This document shows, piece after piece, positions 45,194 through 54,799 of a stretch of 63,022 nucleotides of DNA. This stretch comes from Martelella mediterranea (lineage in GTDB: Bacteria; Pseudomonadota; Alphaproteobacteria; Rhizobiales; Rhizobiaceae): assembly GCF_021021415.1 (NCBI RefSeq), contig NZ_JAINWJ010000052.1, positions 1 to 63,022 of the forward strand. Reading direction: 5' to 3'. Every line of letters starts with the position of its first letter. The first letter of the stretch is position 1. The position numbers were made by a program, and so were the translations under genes. The notes below the pieces were generated by a model, which was not told the DNA's origin, did no database searches, and saw only the letters and a program-made list of their open reading frames with translations.

Positions 45194-46111
45194 ATGAATG
45201 AATTTTTGAGATTCCTCGCAGTAGCCGATATCGGCAACGTCTCGCGTGCGGCTGAGACTCTGAATCTGTCGCAACCAGCCCTTTCTCGGTCAATTTTTCT
45301 GCTTGAGCGGCGTTTTCGCACCACACTCTTTGTCCGGCGGAACGGAAAGATGGAACTGACCGGCGCCGGTCGTATTCTTTACGACCATGCAAGTCGTGCA
45401 TTGAACTTGTTGCATAGCGCGGAAGAGAGAATCGATTATGAAGGGGTCGGCGGCTCACTTTCGCTCAGCATATGCGCCGGCGACTCTTGGGGTAACGCGA
45501 TCTTGCCCGCCATTGTCGCCGCGTTTACCAGGGCCCATCCTGAGATCGACGTCAGACTTGACATCGTCGGCAGCGACGAGCGCATGGCCGGGCTTTCGGC
45601 CGGAAATTACGAGCTATCTTATGGCATATTGTTGCCGCGCCACGAGGCGACCGGAAAGCTGCGGTTCAAGCCGATGATGGAAGCGCCTTATATCGTCTAC
45701 GCATCGCAGAAGCACCCGCTGCGCGCGCTGGGGCGCTCGCCTACGGCCGAGGAGCTTCTGTCCTGTGGTTGGCTGAAACATAAGTTCGAATACGATCACG
45801 ATCCGGCCAGATGGCAAAGCATCGGCCGGCGCTATGCCCTCAGCACAAACACGACGCTGAGCTCCCTGGAGCTTATCAGGCAGACGGAACTGCTGATGTC
45901 AACATCCGAGATAAATGCCGCTCTGTTCGCGCGCCATGGGGTGACGATGCTATGTCCCGACCCTGAAACATACCGCCATATATCGGGTCTGCACACACTG
46001 GCGGAGGTTGAGCTCGGGCAGGCGGCCAAGCTGTTCAAGAACTGGTGCGAGAAGCAGTTTATCGAGACTGTTTCAGACCACTTCACCGGACCGTTACAGA
46101 AGCACTATTAA
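45194..46111 (+). CDS. LysR-family transcriptional regulator
   Basis: A 305-residue regulator. The winged helix is FLAVADIGNVSRAAETLNLS then QPALSRSIFLLERRFRTTLF, and the effector domain starts at LSLSICAGDSWGNAILPAIV. The ATG at 45194 is preferred over a GTG three codons earlier. Divergent placement suggests it activates the sulfatase importer operon in response to its substrate or to sulfur status. Confidence 0.86.
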   Translation: MNEFLRFLAVADIGNVSRAAETLNLSQPALSRSIFLLERRFRTTLFVRRNGKMELTGAGRILYDHASRALNLLHSAEERIDYEGVGGSLSLSICAGDSWGNAILPAIVAAFTRAHPEIDVRLDIVGSDERMAGLSAGNYELSYGILLPRHEATGKLRFKPMMEAPYIVYASQKHPLRALGRSPTAEELLSCGWLKHKFEYDHDPARWQSIGRRYALSTNTTLSSLELIRQTELLMSTSEINAALFARHGVTMLCPDPETYRHISGLHTLAEVELGQAAKLFKNWCEKQFIETVSDHFTGPLQKHY

Positions 46112-46350
46112 CTCAGAGGTTAAGTTCCAGTTTTTGATGGTTGGGTTTAGGTTGATTTTTTGGCTCGAGCCCGCTGCTTGCAGATGAACTCGGTCGATGT
46201 AGACGCCCAAGTTCTTTTGCTGCTGCTTAGGATGGGAATCTGTAATTGGGGTCGGTTTCGGCTGGGGGCAGAGTGACACCCTAGGCTTTTCCGCTCATGA
46301 GTTAGGTATATTCCCCGGCCAGCAGGAATTTGCGGCGAGCTAAGTCAGGT

Positions 46351-46664
46351 GTAAGCGGCAAACCGAGCCCGTTCAGGCGTGGTAATTCCACGGCATAAGC
46401 GCTTCGATTCCACTGCTTGGCCAACCGTTGGCGATGCGCTCGAGGGTCTGGGTAAGCCAGCTATTCGGATCGACATTGTTCATTTTTGCCGTCTGCAGCA
46501 GCGTGGCGATCGTTGCCCAGCTTCTTCCGCCGCCGTCGCTGCCGGCAAACAGTGAATTCTTCCGCGTTATGGCCTGCGGCCGGGTTGCCCGTTCAACGAT
46601 GTTCGAGTCGAGCTCGACGCGGCCATCGGTCAGCAAGCGCTCAAAGATGGCGCGGCGCGCAGTC
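46351..46664 (-). mobile_element. IS66 remnant: transposase C-terminus and one end
   Basis: The minus strand reads PTARRAIFERLLTDGRVELD, SNIVERATRPQAITRKNSLF, AGSDGGGRSWATIATLLQTA and ends WLTQTLERIANGWP...MPWNYHA, the highly conserved C-terminus of rhizobial IS66 TnpC. GTAAGCGGCAAAC at 46351 matches the usual GTAAGCG start of IS66 inverted repeats. The 5' part is cut off by the IS6 element at 46665. Bases 46112-46350 before it show nothing recognisable except a weak hairpin with a T run after the LysR stop. Confidence 0.8.
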
Positions 46665-47469
46665 GGTGATGTCAGGTTAACCGCAGCTGAAAGATTTGCA
46701 GATATCTAGCGGTCATGAGCCAAAGTCCTGTCAGCTACAAGCGCCATCGTTTCCCATCATCTGTGATCGCCCATGCGGTCTGGCTGTATTTCCGGTTTCC
46801 ACTGAGCCTGCGTCTGGTAGAGGAGATGCTGTTGGAGCGCGGTATCATCGTTTCCTATGAGACGATCCGCTGCTGGGCAAAGAAGTTCGGGCCAGTCTAT
46901 GCTCGCCGTCTGCGTCGCAAAGCGCCGAACCCAACGGATGTATGGCATCTGGACGAGGTCGTGGTGACAATCGGCGGCCGCAAACACTGGCTCTGGCGGG
47001 CCGTCGACCAGGACGGCTATGTGCTCGACGAGATCGTCCAGGTACGCCGGAACACCAAGGCTGCCAAGCGTCTTTTGACCCGGCTGATGTCGAAGCAGGG
47101 AGGCGTACCCAAGCGCATCGTCACAGACAAGCTTGGCTCCTATGGTGCTGCGAGGCGCCAGATCATGCCGGCGGTCGAGCATCGATCGCACAAGGGGCTG
47201 AACAATCGAGCCGAAAACTCGCACCTGCCGCTGCGAAAACGGGAGCGGGTGATGCAGCGGTTCCGTTCGGCAGGCGCAGTGCAACGTTTCACCAGCGTCT
47301 TCTCCGCAGTCCGAAATCTCTTCGTCCCAACCCACCTGAAAAAGACCGCCATCGACGTCCACCTGCATCGTCTCAGGGCGCTCGCACATTGGAAGGCATG
47401 GCCGGGATCGCCGCATGATCACTTCGAGCCGGTCGAATCCCAACTCGCCTCCGTTAACCTGACATCACC
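46665..47469 (+). mobile_element. IS6-family insertion sequence, 805 bp
   Basis: Perfect 17-bp terminal inverted repeats, GGTGATGTCAGGTTAAC at 46665-46681 and GTTAACCTGACATCACC at 47453-47469, enclose one transposase gene. Size and layout fit the IS6 family. The eight bases on the two sides (ending CAGTC on the left, starting ATCGAAGG on the right) do not match, so there is no target duplication. That indicates a deletion or rearrangement next to the element after insertion, consistent with the IS66 gene on one side only. Confidence 0.85.
46715..47467 (+). CDS. IS6-family transposase
   Basis: About 250 codons within the element. The DDE residues are in DVWHLDEVVVTIGG (Asp), RIVTDKLGSYGAA (Asp) and NNRAENSHLPLR (Glu), after a zinc-finger-like/HTH start (VSYETIRCWAKKFGP). 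All three acidic residues are present, so catalysis may be intact. There is no stop codon before the right end of the element: the frame stays open to 48592 through the neighbouring oxidoreductase gene, so the protein's natural C-terminus is changed or extended. Confidence 0.8.
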
Positions 47470-47620
47470 ATCGAAGGGTTGGTCTGGCGAAGCGCTGTCG
47501 ATCTTTAATGCGGCCGGAATCGCAAATATTATCTGGACGTTCGTTGTCTTCCTCCCAAGTCTTTTAAAATTACAAGATGGAACCGGGCCTGTCCGGATCG
47601 CTTGCACAAGGTGTTTGAAA

Positions 47621-48592
47621 ATGCGCTTCATAATTCATGGTGTGGGTGCCATCGGCGGCACGATTGCGGTCTCGCTTGCTTCGGCCAGTCAGAAGGTCAT
47701 CGGGATCGCGCGCGGCGAGCAGCTAAAGGCGATCAAAGCGAAGGGGCTGACATTGCGGACTCCCAGGGGAACCGAGACCTGTCACTTCGAATGCGTGGAA
47801 TCGCCGAGCGCGATCGCGCTTCTTCCTGACGATGTGGTGCTGGTCTGTACGAAGACCCAACACATGGGTGCAGTGATCGAGCAACTCGCGGCGGCTGGCC
47901 TTCAGGACCAGTCGATCTTCTGCTTCCAGAACGGTGTCGAGAACGAACGCACCGCTTTGCGGCGTTTTGCCAATGTACATGGCGTGAGCGTCATACTGCC
48001 GGCGGACTATGTCACGCCTGGCGAGATCCTCGCCTTCGGATCACCTCACTCCGGCTATTTCTATCTTGGCCGGTATCCGCAAGGTTTCGACAGTGTCGAT
48101 GAAGCCGTCGCGCAGGCGCTCACGGCGTCAGGCCTGCCAGCCTTTGTGGTTCCGGACGTGATGAAGAACAAATATGGAAAGCTGCTCTTAAACCTTCACA
48201 ACATCGTCGAGGCCGCATGCGCCGACCAGGGCGATATCGCGCCAATCGTCGACCTTCTCCGCGAAGAGGCAGAGGTGGTTTTCGCCGCTTCGGGCGTGCA
48301 ATGGCAGAGCGTCGGTGAAACCGATCCCAACCGTGGAAGGCTGATGAAGATGGCATCGATCGCAGGTTTCAGCCGTGCGGGGAGCTCCTCCATGCAAAGC
48401 CTTGCCCGCTCCACGGGATCTATCGAGACCGATTATCTCAACGGTGAAGTCGTTCTACTGGGGCGGCTGCATGGTGTCCCCACTCCTGCCAATACCTGGT
48501 TCTGCGAACTCGCTGCCCGCATGGTACGAGAAAAACTGCGGCCCGGAACGATTCCGCTGGACGAGGTCAAGCGGGCGCTGTCTCTCGCTTAG
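47621..48592 (+). CDS. Ketopantoate reductase family protein (PanE/ApbA-like)
   Basis: A 323-residue NADP-dependent reductase. The cofactor loop is FIIHGVGAIGGTIAVSLA, followed by VVLVCTKTQHMGAVIEQLA and FCFQNGVENE, and the C-terminal helical domain contains the catalytic Lys in KNKYGKLLLNLHN. AAGGTG lies eight bases before the ATG. Relatives reduce 2-ketopantoate, but many PanE paralogues act on other 2-oxo acids. It is in the same frame as the IS6 transposase upstream; the ribosome binding site argues that it is translated separately. Confidence 0.82.
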   Translation: MRFIIHGVGAIGGTIAVSLASASQKVIGIARGEQLKAIKAKGLTLRTPRGTETCHFECVESPSAIALLPDDVVLVCTKTQHMGAVIEQLAAAGLQDQSIFCFQNGVENERTALRRFANVHGVSVILPADYVTPGEILAFGSPHSGYFYLGRYPQGFDSVDEAVAQALTASGLPAFVVPDVMKNKYGKLLLNLHNIVEAACADQGDIAPIVDLLREEAEVVFAASGVQWQSVGETDPNRGRLMKMASIAGFSRAGSSSMQSLARSTGSIETDYLNGEVVLLGRLHGVPTPANTWFCELAARMVREKLRPGTIPLDEVKRALSLA

Positions 48593-48836
48593 AGTATCGG
48601 GTTTGATCAACATCTGTGTGCAGCCGGTGGTCGAAGGCACCCAATGACAGAAGGTGCAAGAGCGGCTTCATTATGTGATCGAACGGACCTGTTCCACCGG
48701 CTGCTCCTAACGCAAAAAGCGTCGCAAATATCCTAACATATCAAACAAATCCTCCAGCCCTGAAAAGTAAAGGGAATTTTCGTCGCGAAACTCGCTCTCA
48801 AAAGTCGAAGTTTCGCGACAGACATTTGCGATAGAT

Positions 48837-49272
48837 TTAAGCTGCGAGTGACATGCCCTCGGCCTTACGCTCCACGAGCGCCCAAATGTGGCCGAACGGA
48901 TCGAAGACCGAGGCCACGCGGCGGCCTATCACGTCAGTCTGGATTTCGTCTCGGATCACAGCTCCGGCTGAAAGGGCGCGCTGCATTACACCTTCAATGT
49001 TGCCAACCATGAGCTGGAAAATCGTGCTGACCGCCCCTGGTTCTTTCGGAAAGAAAGGGCCACCGTAGGATGGAGACTTTTCGCGATTGGGATTAGAGCC
49101 GGCGACCCACACAGGCAGGTTCCCGAACCGCATTTCGACAGCCGCCAGAGCGCCATCGATGTCATTGGTGTTCTCTTCCTGCGCACCAAAGGCGGCGGCA
49201 TAGAAATTAGCGGCCTCTCTCCCGCCCATGTTCAACAAACAAAGAAAGTTCGACGATGATATCTGCGGACAT
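48837..49272 (-). pseudogene. VOC-family (glyoxalase-like) protein, frameshifted near the start
   Basis: The minus strand has GAGGAG six bases before an ATG at 49272 and reads MSADIIVELSLFVEHGRE. It then shifts by two bases in the run GAGAGAGG to continue as GGREAANFYAAAFGAQEE and a complete PhnB/glyoxalase-like VOC domain (VEMRFGNLPVWVAG, FDPFGHIWALVE). Removing one AG restores a single 144-codon frame. A weak TTG at 49238 could still give a shortened protein. Function is unknown. The flanks 48593-48836 and 49273-49537 show no other gene. Confidence 0.65.
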
Positions 49273-49537
49273 CTTGGCTCCTCGCTCTATCTGAATCACC
49301 TCTCCACCATACCGCAAACTTTGCCGAACCACTGGCATCGGACGAGAGGCCGCCAAATTCAGGATTCACAACCATTTCGCCGAGGGCAGATGACCGGTTT
49401 GGGCTCATAAGCAGACGTCTGACCGCGAGAGCCCCGAACGTCCTATATGGGGGCGCATATCCGCGCTAAGTTGGTCCTCGGCTTTCGCTATCCTGATCAG
49501 CTAATGTGATTGGGACTGCCCACGCCGATTCGGCTCC

Positions 49538-50287
49538 TTATTGCTTTTGCCTGTAGCGGGATGGGACGCCGCCTGTTGCACGGCGAAACATTACAGCGAA
49601 TGAGGCGGAACTGTCATAGCCGAGGTCGAATGCAATGCGGGTCACCTGGTGACCTGCTGATAGCCGGGAAATGGCTGCCAGTACACAAGCCCTGCTACGC
49701 CATTCCACGAAGCTCAGGCCGGTGCCTGCGCGAAACACCCGGGTGAAATTGCGCCTGCTCATATTCAGGGCTGCACACCAGTCGTCTAGTTTTGCGTGGA
49801 CATTCGGCGCAGCGCTGAAAGCCATGCAGTGGTTCCTCAACGGGCCGGCCGGCGGCAATGGAAGCGTCAGAGGAACAATCGGCTGGCTTGCGATTTCCAG
49901 CAATACCAATGCAGACATCAGTCTGCGCCTGTTATCTCCAGTCCCGTTCGTCTCCGCAAGCGCATCAAGTAAGGCCCTGAGAAGCGTTCCCACTTCAAGA
50001 ACAACGCAATGTCGAGGCATCTGAGGCAAGAGCGCGGGCTTCAGGTAGAGACTGCGCATATTCACCTCGCCAACCATCGTGACTTCGTGTGGTGTCTCAT
50101 CCGGAATCCAGAGCGCTGCATCGGGTGGCATCATCCACAGGCCAGACTGTGTGGTCACGATCGCGGTTCCAGTCAGTCCGTAGAGGAGTTGCGAGCGTTC
50201 ATGACGATGCTCTTCCAAATGGCTGCCATCGGCATATCGCCGTCCGAGAGCAATAATATCCTCTGGTCCGGTAATGTCTTCGGTCAT
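49538..50287 (-). CDS. AraC-family transcriptional regulator
   Basis: A 249-residue regulator with an N-terminal cupin-type sensing domain (HLEEHRHERSQLLYGLTGTA, WIPDETPHEV) and a C-terminal AraC DNA-binding domain (LNMSRRNFTRVFRAGTGLSF, ITRIAFDLGYDSSASFAVMF with VTR at its start). It is divergent from the MFS gene with 88 bases between starts and is probably its regulator. This group often controls linked efflux genes. Confidence 0.85.
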   Translation of the reverse strand: MTEDITGPEDIIALGRRYADGSHLEEHRHERSQLLYGLTGTAIVTTQSGLWMMPPDAALWIPDETPHEVTMVGEVNMRSLYLKPALLPQMPRHCVVLEVGTLLRALLDALAETNGTGDNRRRLMSALVLLEIASQPIVPLTLPLPPAGPLRNHCMAFSAAPNVHAKLDDWCAALNMSRRNFTRVFRAGTGLSFVEWRSRACVLAAISRLSAGHQVTRIAFDLGYDSSASFAVMFRRATGGVPSRYRQKQ

Positions 50288-50375
50288 GGCTCACTCGCGA
50301 TGTTTTTTGGCTCATGATAGATATCATTGCAAAACGGGCACGGGCAAGAACACTGGGAACCAACGGGAGTTTCCA

Positions 50376-51581
50376 ATGTCCAGTCAAACCACGGTCTCCG
50401 TACGGAGACATGATGAAGGCCAGCTCCGGTTTTCCGGTATCGCCACCTCTCACTTTCTGAACGATCTGATGCAGGCTTTGCTGATCGCAAGCTATCCGCT
50501 ATTGCGCACGGAGCTTTCCCTCGACTTTCTGCAGATCGGCATGCTCAGCCTGACTTATCAGGTCACAGCTTCGGTACTTCAACCGATTGTCGGCGCGCTG
50601 ACGGATCGTCGTGCGCAGCGATGGAGCCTCGCTTTCGGAATGGCGCTGAGCGGCGTTGGCATCCTCATGCTCGGGTTGGCCGGGAGTTACATCCATCTCC
50701 TGATTTCCAGCCTGTTCCTCGGCCTCGGGTCTGCGGTCTTTCATCCCGAAGCGGCTCGGCTTGCGCGCAAATGGGCACGCGAAAAAGTTGGCCTGGGCCA
50801 ATCACTCTTCCAGCTCGGTGGCAGTCTCGGCACCATGGCGGGACCATTGCTGACAGCGGCGATCGTACTCCCCTATGGTCAGGGCTCGATCACATGGTTC
50901 CTGCTCGTTGCCTTGATCGGCGTATTTCTGACAGTATGGATCACTGCAGCCGAGCCGGATCAGATAACTCATGCAGCGACGCGACCTTTCCGCGTCCCTG
51001 CCGGTCAGCAAACATCATCCGTCGCGCATCCGGCAGGTCAACTCGCGCTTCTCTTTGCTCTCGTCTGCGCGAAATACATTTATATCGTTTGCTTCAGTAG
51101 CTTCCTGGTTTTCTATCTGGAGGCGGCACTCGGCTTTCCGGCTTCGAAGGGACTTATCGTCCTGTTTGGCTTTCATGCGGCGGTTGCGGGGGGAGGCCTT
51201 ATAGGTGGCGCCTTCAGCGATCGGCTCGGTACGGCTCGCGTCATAGCCTTTTCGTTTTGGGGGGCAGCGCCCTTCGCACTGGCTTTTCCCTATTTGGGGC
51301 AGGTCGGGGCGATAGTGGCCGCAATCACGGCGGCTGCGGTCATTGCCTCGGCCTTTCCCGCGATCATTGTTCACGCCCAAAGTCTTGTGCCGGCACGTAT
51401 AGGAATGATCTCCGGCCTGTTCTACGGCACGGCTTTCGGTGTCGGCGGCCTCGCCTCTGCCGTATTCGGCTGGCTGGCAGACGCCACCAGCGTCCACGCC
51501 ATCTTCGTCTGGTCGGCCTGGCTGCCACTGGCCGGTGTCCTGACGGTTCTACTCCGCAATTCCAGGCCCGACGCGGGGTGA
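50376..51581 (+). CDS. MFS efflux transporter (fosmidomycin-resistance type)
   Basis: A 401-residue major facilitator with about twelve helices. The start SHFLNDLMQALLIASYPLLR, the loop VGALTDRRAQRW and GGAFSDRLGTARV are typical of the FsrA-like branch. GGGAG precedes the ATG at 50376. The paired AraC regulator suggests inducible export of a small toxic compound. The substrate is not deducible. Confidence 0.84.
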   Translation: MSSQTTVSVRRHDEGQLRFSGIATSHFLNDLMQALLIASYPLLRTELSLDFLQIGMLSLTYQVTASVLQPIVGALTDRRAQRWSLAFGMALSGVGILMLGLAGSYIHLLISSLFLGLGSAVFHPEAARLARKWAREKVGLGQSLFQLGGSLGTMAGPLLTAAIVLPYGQGSITWFLLVALIGVFLTVWITAAEPDQITHAATRPFRVPAGQQTSSVAHPAGQLALLFALVCAKYIYIVCFSSFLVFYLEAALGFPASKGLIVLFGFHAAVAGGGLIGGAFSDRLGTARVIAFSFWGAAPFALAFPYLGQVGAIVAAITAAAVIASAFPAIIVHAQSLVPARIGMISGLFYGTAFGVGGLASAVFGWLADATSVHAIFVWSAWLPLAGVLTVLLRNSRPDAG

Positions 51582-51817
51582 CGTCTGTAGGTTTCCTGGC
51601 TATAAGAGCAAGCGTTGCTCCAATTAATGTCGGCTTTTCCGCGTTCGCCAAATCCAGTCTCATGACCGAATAGGCGGCGCTTTGCGGACCGGCAGAAATG
51701 GGGCCGTCTGCTGACTGTCCGATCCTGGTTGAGAGTTCCAGAAAGCCGATGTTCGATCAATGACCTTTTGTTGGCCGTTCGCAGCCGGCCCCTGCGAACG
51801 ACACAACCGAAACCGTG

Positions 51818-53098
51818 CTAAAACAACAGATTGGGCAACCACAGGGCAAGTTGGGGCGCGGCCAGCATCAGGGCGATCATTGCCATCAGCGCAATAATGA
51901 AGGGAGTGACTCCGATGAAGACGTCGGTCAAATCACCCCTTCCCCGCACGCCATGCACGACATAGCACAGCATGCCGATGGGCGGCGTCAGCACCGAGGT
52001 CTCGGCGACCAGCACCATCATCACCCCGAACCAGATCGGGTCATAGCCAAGGCCAACGACGATCGGCGTGACGATCGGGATGGTCAGCACGATCATCGCC
52101 AGCGTATCCATGAACATGCCGAGCACCAGATAGACCGCGAGGATGAGCAGCATCGTGGCCAGCGGGCTCCAGTTCAACCCGCGAACAAGATCATTCACCG
52201 TGCCCGCCATGCCGGTTGCGCCGATGACGAAGTTCAGCAGGAAGGCCAGCAGCGTGATCAGGATCATCATCGACGAGGTGCGAACCGTGCCGATGAACAC
52301 CTCGACCATCATCGACCAACTCAACCTTCTGGAAAGCGCCGTCAGCACCAACGAGGCAATCACGCCGATCGACGCGGCCTCGGTCGGCGTCGCCCAGCCT
52401 GCATAGATAGACCCGATCACCACGGCAAAGAGCCCGAGCGGTGGGGCGAGATCGGATAGGCTGTGCAGCAAGGCCCTGGCCGTGATGGGCGCACGGTCGC
52501 CATCCAGCGACGGCTTGACGACGCACAAAACCAGAATGGTCAGCGAAAAGATCAACGCCAGCACGATGCCGGGGACCAGACCCGCCATGAACAGCCGCGG
52601 CACGGAGGTATCCGTCAGAAAGCCGTAGATGATCATGTTGATCGAAGGCGGGATCAGAATACCCAGCGTGCCGCCGGCCGCCAGGCTGCCCAGAAACAGG
52701 CGCTCGCTGTAGCCGTGGCGATCGACCTGCGGCATCGCTGTGGTGCCGATGGTCGCGGCCGTGGCGACGCTCGATCCCGATGTCGCGGCAAACAGCGCGC
52801 TGGCACCGATATTGGCGTGCATCAGCCCGCCCGGCAGCCAGCCGAGCCAGGCCGAAACGCCGCTATACATCCGGTCGGCGATCCCGGAGCGCAGCAGGAT
52901 CTCGCCCATCATGATGAACATGGGAATCGCGATCAGGGTGAATTCGATGCTGTGCGACCATGCGATCTCCCCGAAGGCGCGCTGCAGCGGCAGCGGCGTC
53001 AGTAGCCAGTCCAGCAGCACCGCCAGCCAACCAAGAACCGCGGCAATCGGCAAGCCGAGGGCGATCAGCAGGAACAGAAGAATTAACGCTATGCCCAT
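51818..53098 (-). CDS. TRAP transporter large permease (DctM)
   Basis: A 426-residue protein with about twelve to thirteen helices. Diagnostic segments are GASALFAATSGSSVATAATI, GGTLGILIPPSINMIIYGFL and ATPTEAASIGV, all hallmark DctM motifs. It couples Na+ gradient to uptake of an organic acid delivered by the DctP protein. The start at 53098 lies two bases from the DctQ stop. Confidence 0.92.
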   Translation of the reverse strand: MGIALILLFLLIALGLPIAAVLGWLAVLLDWLLTPLPLQRAFGEIAWSHSIEFTLIAIPMFIMMGEILLRSGIADRMYSGVSAWLGWLPGGLMHANIGASALFAATSGSSVATAATIGTTAMPQVDRHGYSERLFLGSLAAGGTLGILIPPSINMIIYGFLTDTSVPRLFMAGLVPGIVLALIFSLTILVLCVVKPSLDGDRAPITARALLHSLSDLAPPLGLFAVVIGSIYAGWATPTEAASIGVIASLVLTALSRRLSWSMMVEVFIGTVRTSSMMILITLLAFLLNFVIGATGMAGTVNDLVRGLNWSPLATMLLILAVYLVLGMFMDTLAMIVLTIPIVTPIVVGLGYDPIWFGVMMVLVAETSVLTPPIGMLCYVVHGVRGRGDLTDVFIGVTPFIIALMAMIALMLAAPQLALWLPNLLF

Positions 53099-53099
53099 G

Positions 53100-53651
53100 T
53101 CAAAGTCTCCGCAGCGCCGATTCCGACGCGCCCAGTTCGGCCGCAAGCGCCTTTTCGCCGCGCACCAGGGCACGCACGAGATCAAACAGCAGCGCGATCA
53201 GACAGATCAGAAAGAAGATCAGCCCCGCCAGCCATAGCGCCTGCGGTATCCATAGCGGCGTGGCGAGCGGGGTGCTGGCGCGCGCGCCAAGGCGCAGCGA
53301 TTCCGCCAGCGTGCCCCAGGCATGAAAAACGACAATGCCGATGATTCCGGCAAAGGCGGCCAGCGCCAGCACGTCCAGCAAGCGCTGCACCCCGGCCGGC
53401 ATGCGGAGATAGACCAGATCGACGCGGATATGGGCGCGCATGAACAGCGCCTGCGCAAAACCCCAGGCCATGGCAATGGCAAAGGCGTAGCCGGCCAGTT
53501 CGTCGACGCCGACGAGGCTGTGGTGAAACAGCCTCCGCGCCAGGATTTCTGCCGTCATCAACCCTGCGGACCCCAGCAGCAGCAAGCCGCTGCCGATGGC
53601 CGCGAAACGGGCGAGACGTGCCAGTTTGCGAGAGATAAGGGTGTTTTCCAA
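53100..53651 (-). CDS. TRAP transporter small permease (DctQ)
   Basis: A 183-residue protein with four helices and the DctQ landmark DELAGYAFAIAMAWGFAQAL followed by RAHIRVDLVYLRMP. A TTG at 53651 directly after the DctP stop and a GGGGA run is the best start; the longer open frame lies inside dctP. It stabilises the large permease. Confidence 0.85.
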   Translation of the reverse strand: MENTLISRKLARLARFAAIGSGLLLLGSAGLMTAEILARRLFHHSLVGVDELAGYAFAIAMAWGFAQALFMRAHIRVDLVYLRMPAGVQRLLDVLALAAFAGIIGIVVFHAWGTLAESLRLGARASTPLATPLWIPQALWLAGLIFFLICLIALLFDLVRALVRGEKALAAELGASESALRRL

Positions 53652-53656
53652 TCCCC

Positions 53657-54739
53657 TTACCTCGCCGGCTCGAGCTCGATGTCGACGACCTCGCCGACCG
53701 TTTCGTTCCAGCGCTGAACGCAATCGGCGCCGCAAGCCTGCGTGAATTCGGGCATCACATTTTCAGCGACAATCGCGCGAAGACGTTCGTTTTCGGCGGC
53801 GGTGAGTTCGACCAGCGTCAGATCGGATTTGGTCAGGTTGCGCGGCGCGGTCGCCTCGGGCTCGCAGCGGTCATCGCCGACCGAGCACCAGATGCCCTGC
53901 TGGGTCGCGACACGGGCCATCTCCCAGCCGGCAGGTTCGAGTTTCTCGCGGATCTCCGAGCGCAGGAATTCCTGCACGGCGGGGTCAAGTCCATCCCATG
54001 TCGCGGAATTGGCGACGATGAAGTTGACGCCCCAGCCGACCGTGAGGTCGACAAGGTGGGTCGCGACATCGGTCCACTTGGCGTTATTGCCGGAATTGGA
54101 GCCGGTAAAGGCGCAATCGATCACGCCGCGCTGCAAGGCGGGCACGACTTCGTTGAAGGCCATGGTCACGGGTGTGGCGCCGAGCGCGGCCGTCAGCGAT
54201 GAGGTCGTGGTCGAAAACACGCGAACCTTCTTGCCGGTCAGGTCATCCAGGCTCGTAACCGGAGTGGCGCACCACAGCACCTGCGCGCCCGTCGGCCAGA
54301 AGCCGAGCGGCACCACGTCCAGGCGTTCGCGATAACGTTCCTCAAGCACCGGGCGGTAGACTTCGATGACCTGCTGCAACGTGTCGATATCCTGTGCCAG
54401 CCCGGCAAGGTCGATCGAGTCGTTTTCGGCCAGTTCGCCGGAAATCAGCGTCGTGCTGCCCGCAATGATATCGGCAACGCCAGAGGCGGCAAGCCGCATC
54501 AACTCGGGGCCCTTGACGCCCAGGTCGGTCATGCTGACGGCGTCGGCAGTGACCTGACCGTTGCTGTCGGCAGGAATGGTTTCATTCCAGAACGGCTGCA
54601 GAACATTGGTCCAGTTCGGCGAGTTGACGGGCGAACCGATGACAGACAGTTCCGTTTTCGGCAGATCCTGTGCAAAGCCTGCAAGAGGCAGCAGCCCGAC
54701 AATGGCTGCGGCGGCGACAAACTTGTGGGATGTATGCAT
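53657..54739 (-). CDS. TRAP transporter substrate-binding protein (DctP)
   Basis: A 360-residue periplasmic binding protein. The signal peptide HKFVAAAAIVGLLPLAGFAQ is followed by DLPKTELSVIGSPVNSPNW. The DctP helix GKKVRVFSTTTSSLTAALGA carries the Arg that binds the ligand carboxylate, and MAFNEVVPALQRGVIDCAFT is the family signature. It is first in the dctPQM unit and 60 bases downstream of the D-glutamate cyclase-like gene, which hints at a glutamate-like or other carboxylate ligand. Confidence 0.9.
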   Translation of the reverse strand: MHTSHKFVAAAAIVGLLPLAGFAQDLPKTELSVIGSPVNSPNWTNVLQPFWNETIPADSNGQVTADAVSMTDLGVKGPELMRLAASGVADIIAGSTTLISGELAENDSIDLAGLAQDIDTLQQVIEVYRPVLEERYRERLDVVPLGFWPTGAQVLWCATPVTSLDDLTGKKVRVFSTTTSSLTAALGATPVTMAFNEVVPALQRGVIDCAFTGSNSGNNAKWTDVATHLVDLTVGWGVNFIVANSATWDGLDPAVQEFLRSEIREKLEPAGWEMARVATQQGIWCSVGDDRCEPEATAPRNLTKSDLTLVELTAAENERLRAIVAENVMPEFTQACGADCVQRWNETVGEVVDIELEPAR

Positions 54740-54799
54740 GTGGGTTCTCTCTCTGTTGGTCTGAGGGCGGCCTCGCCGAAGCAAGGCCGATTTGGCGGC

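Noticed and set aside
46715-48592. A single 625-residue transposase-reductase fusion protein as the primary annotation
   Set aside because: The reductase has its own ATG with a good ribosome binding site at 47621 and a complete domain from that point, and 150 bases between the IS end and that ATG read as non-homologous filler. Two genes are more likely.
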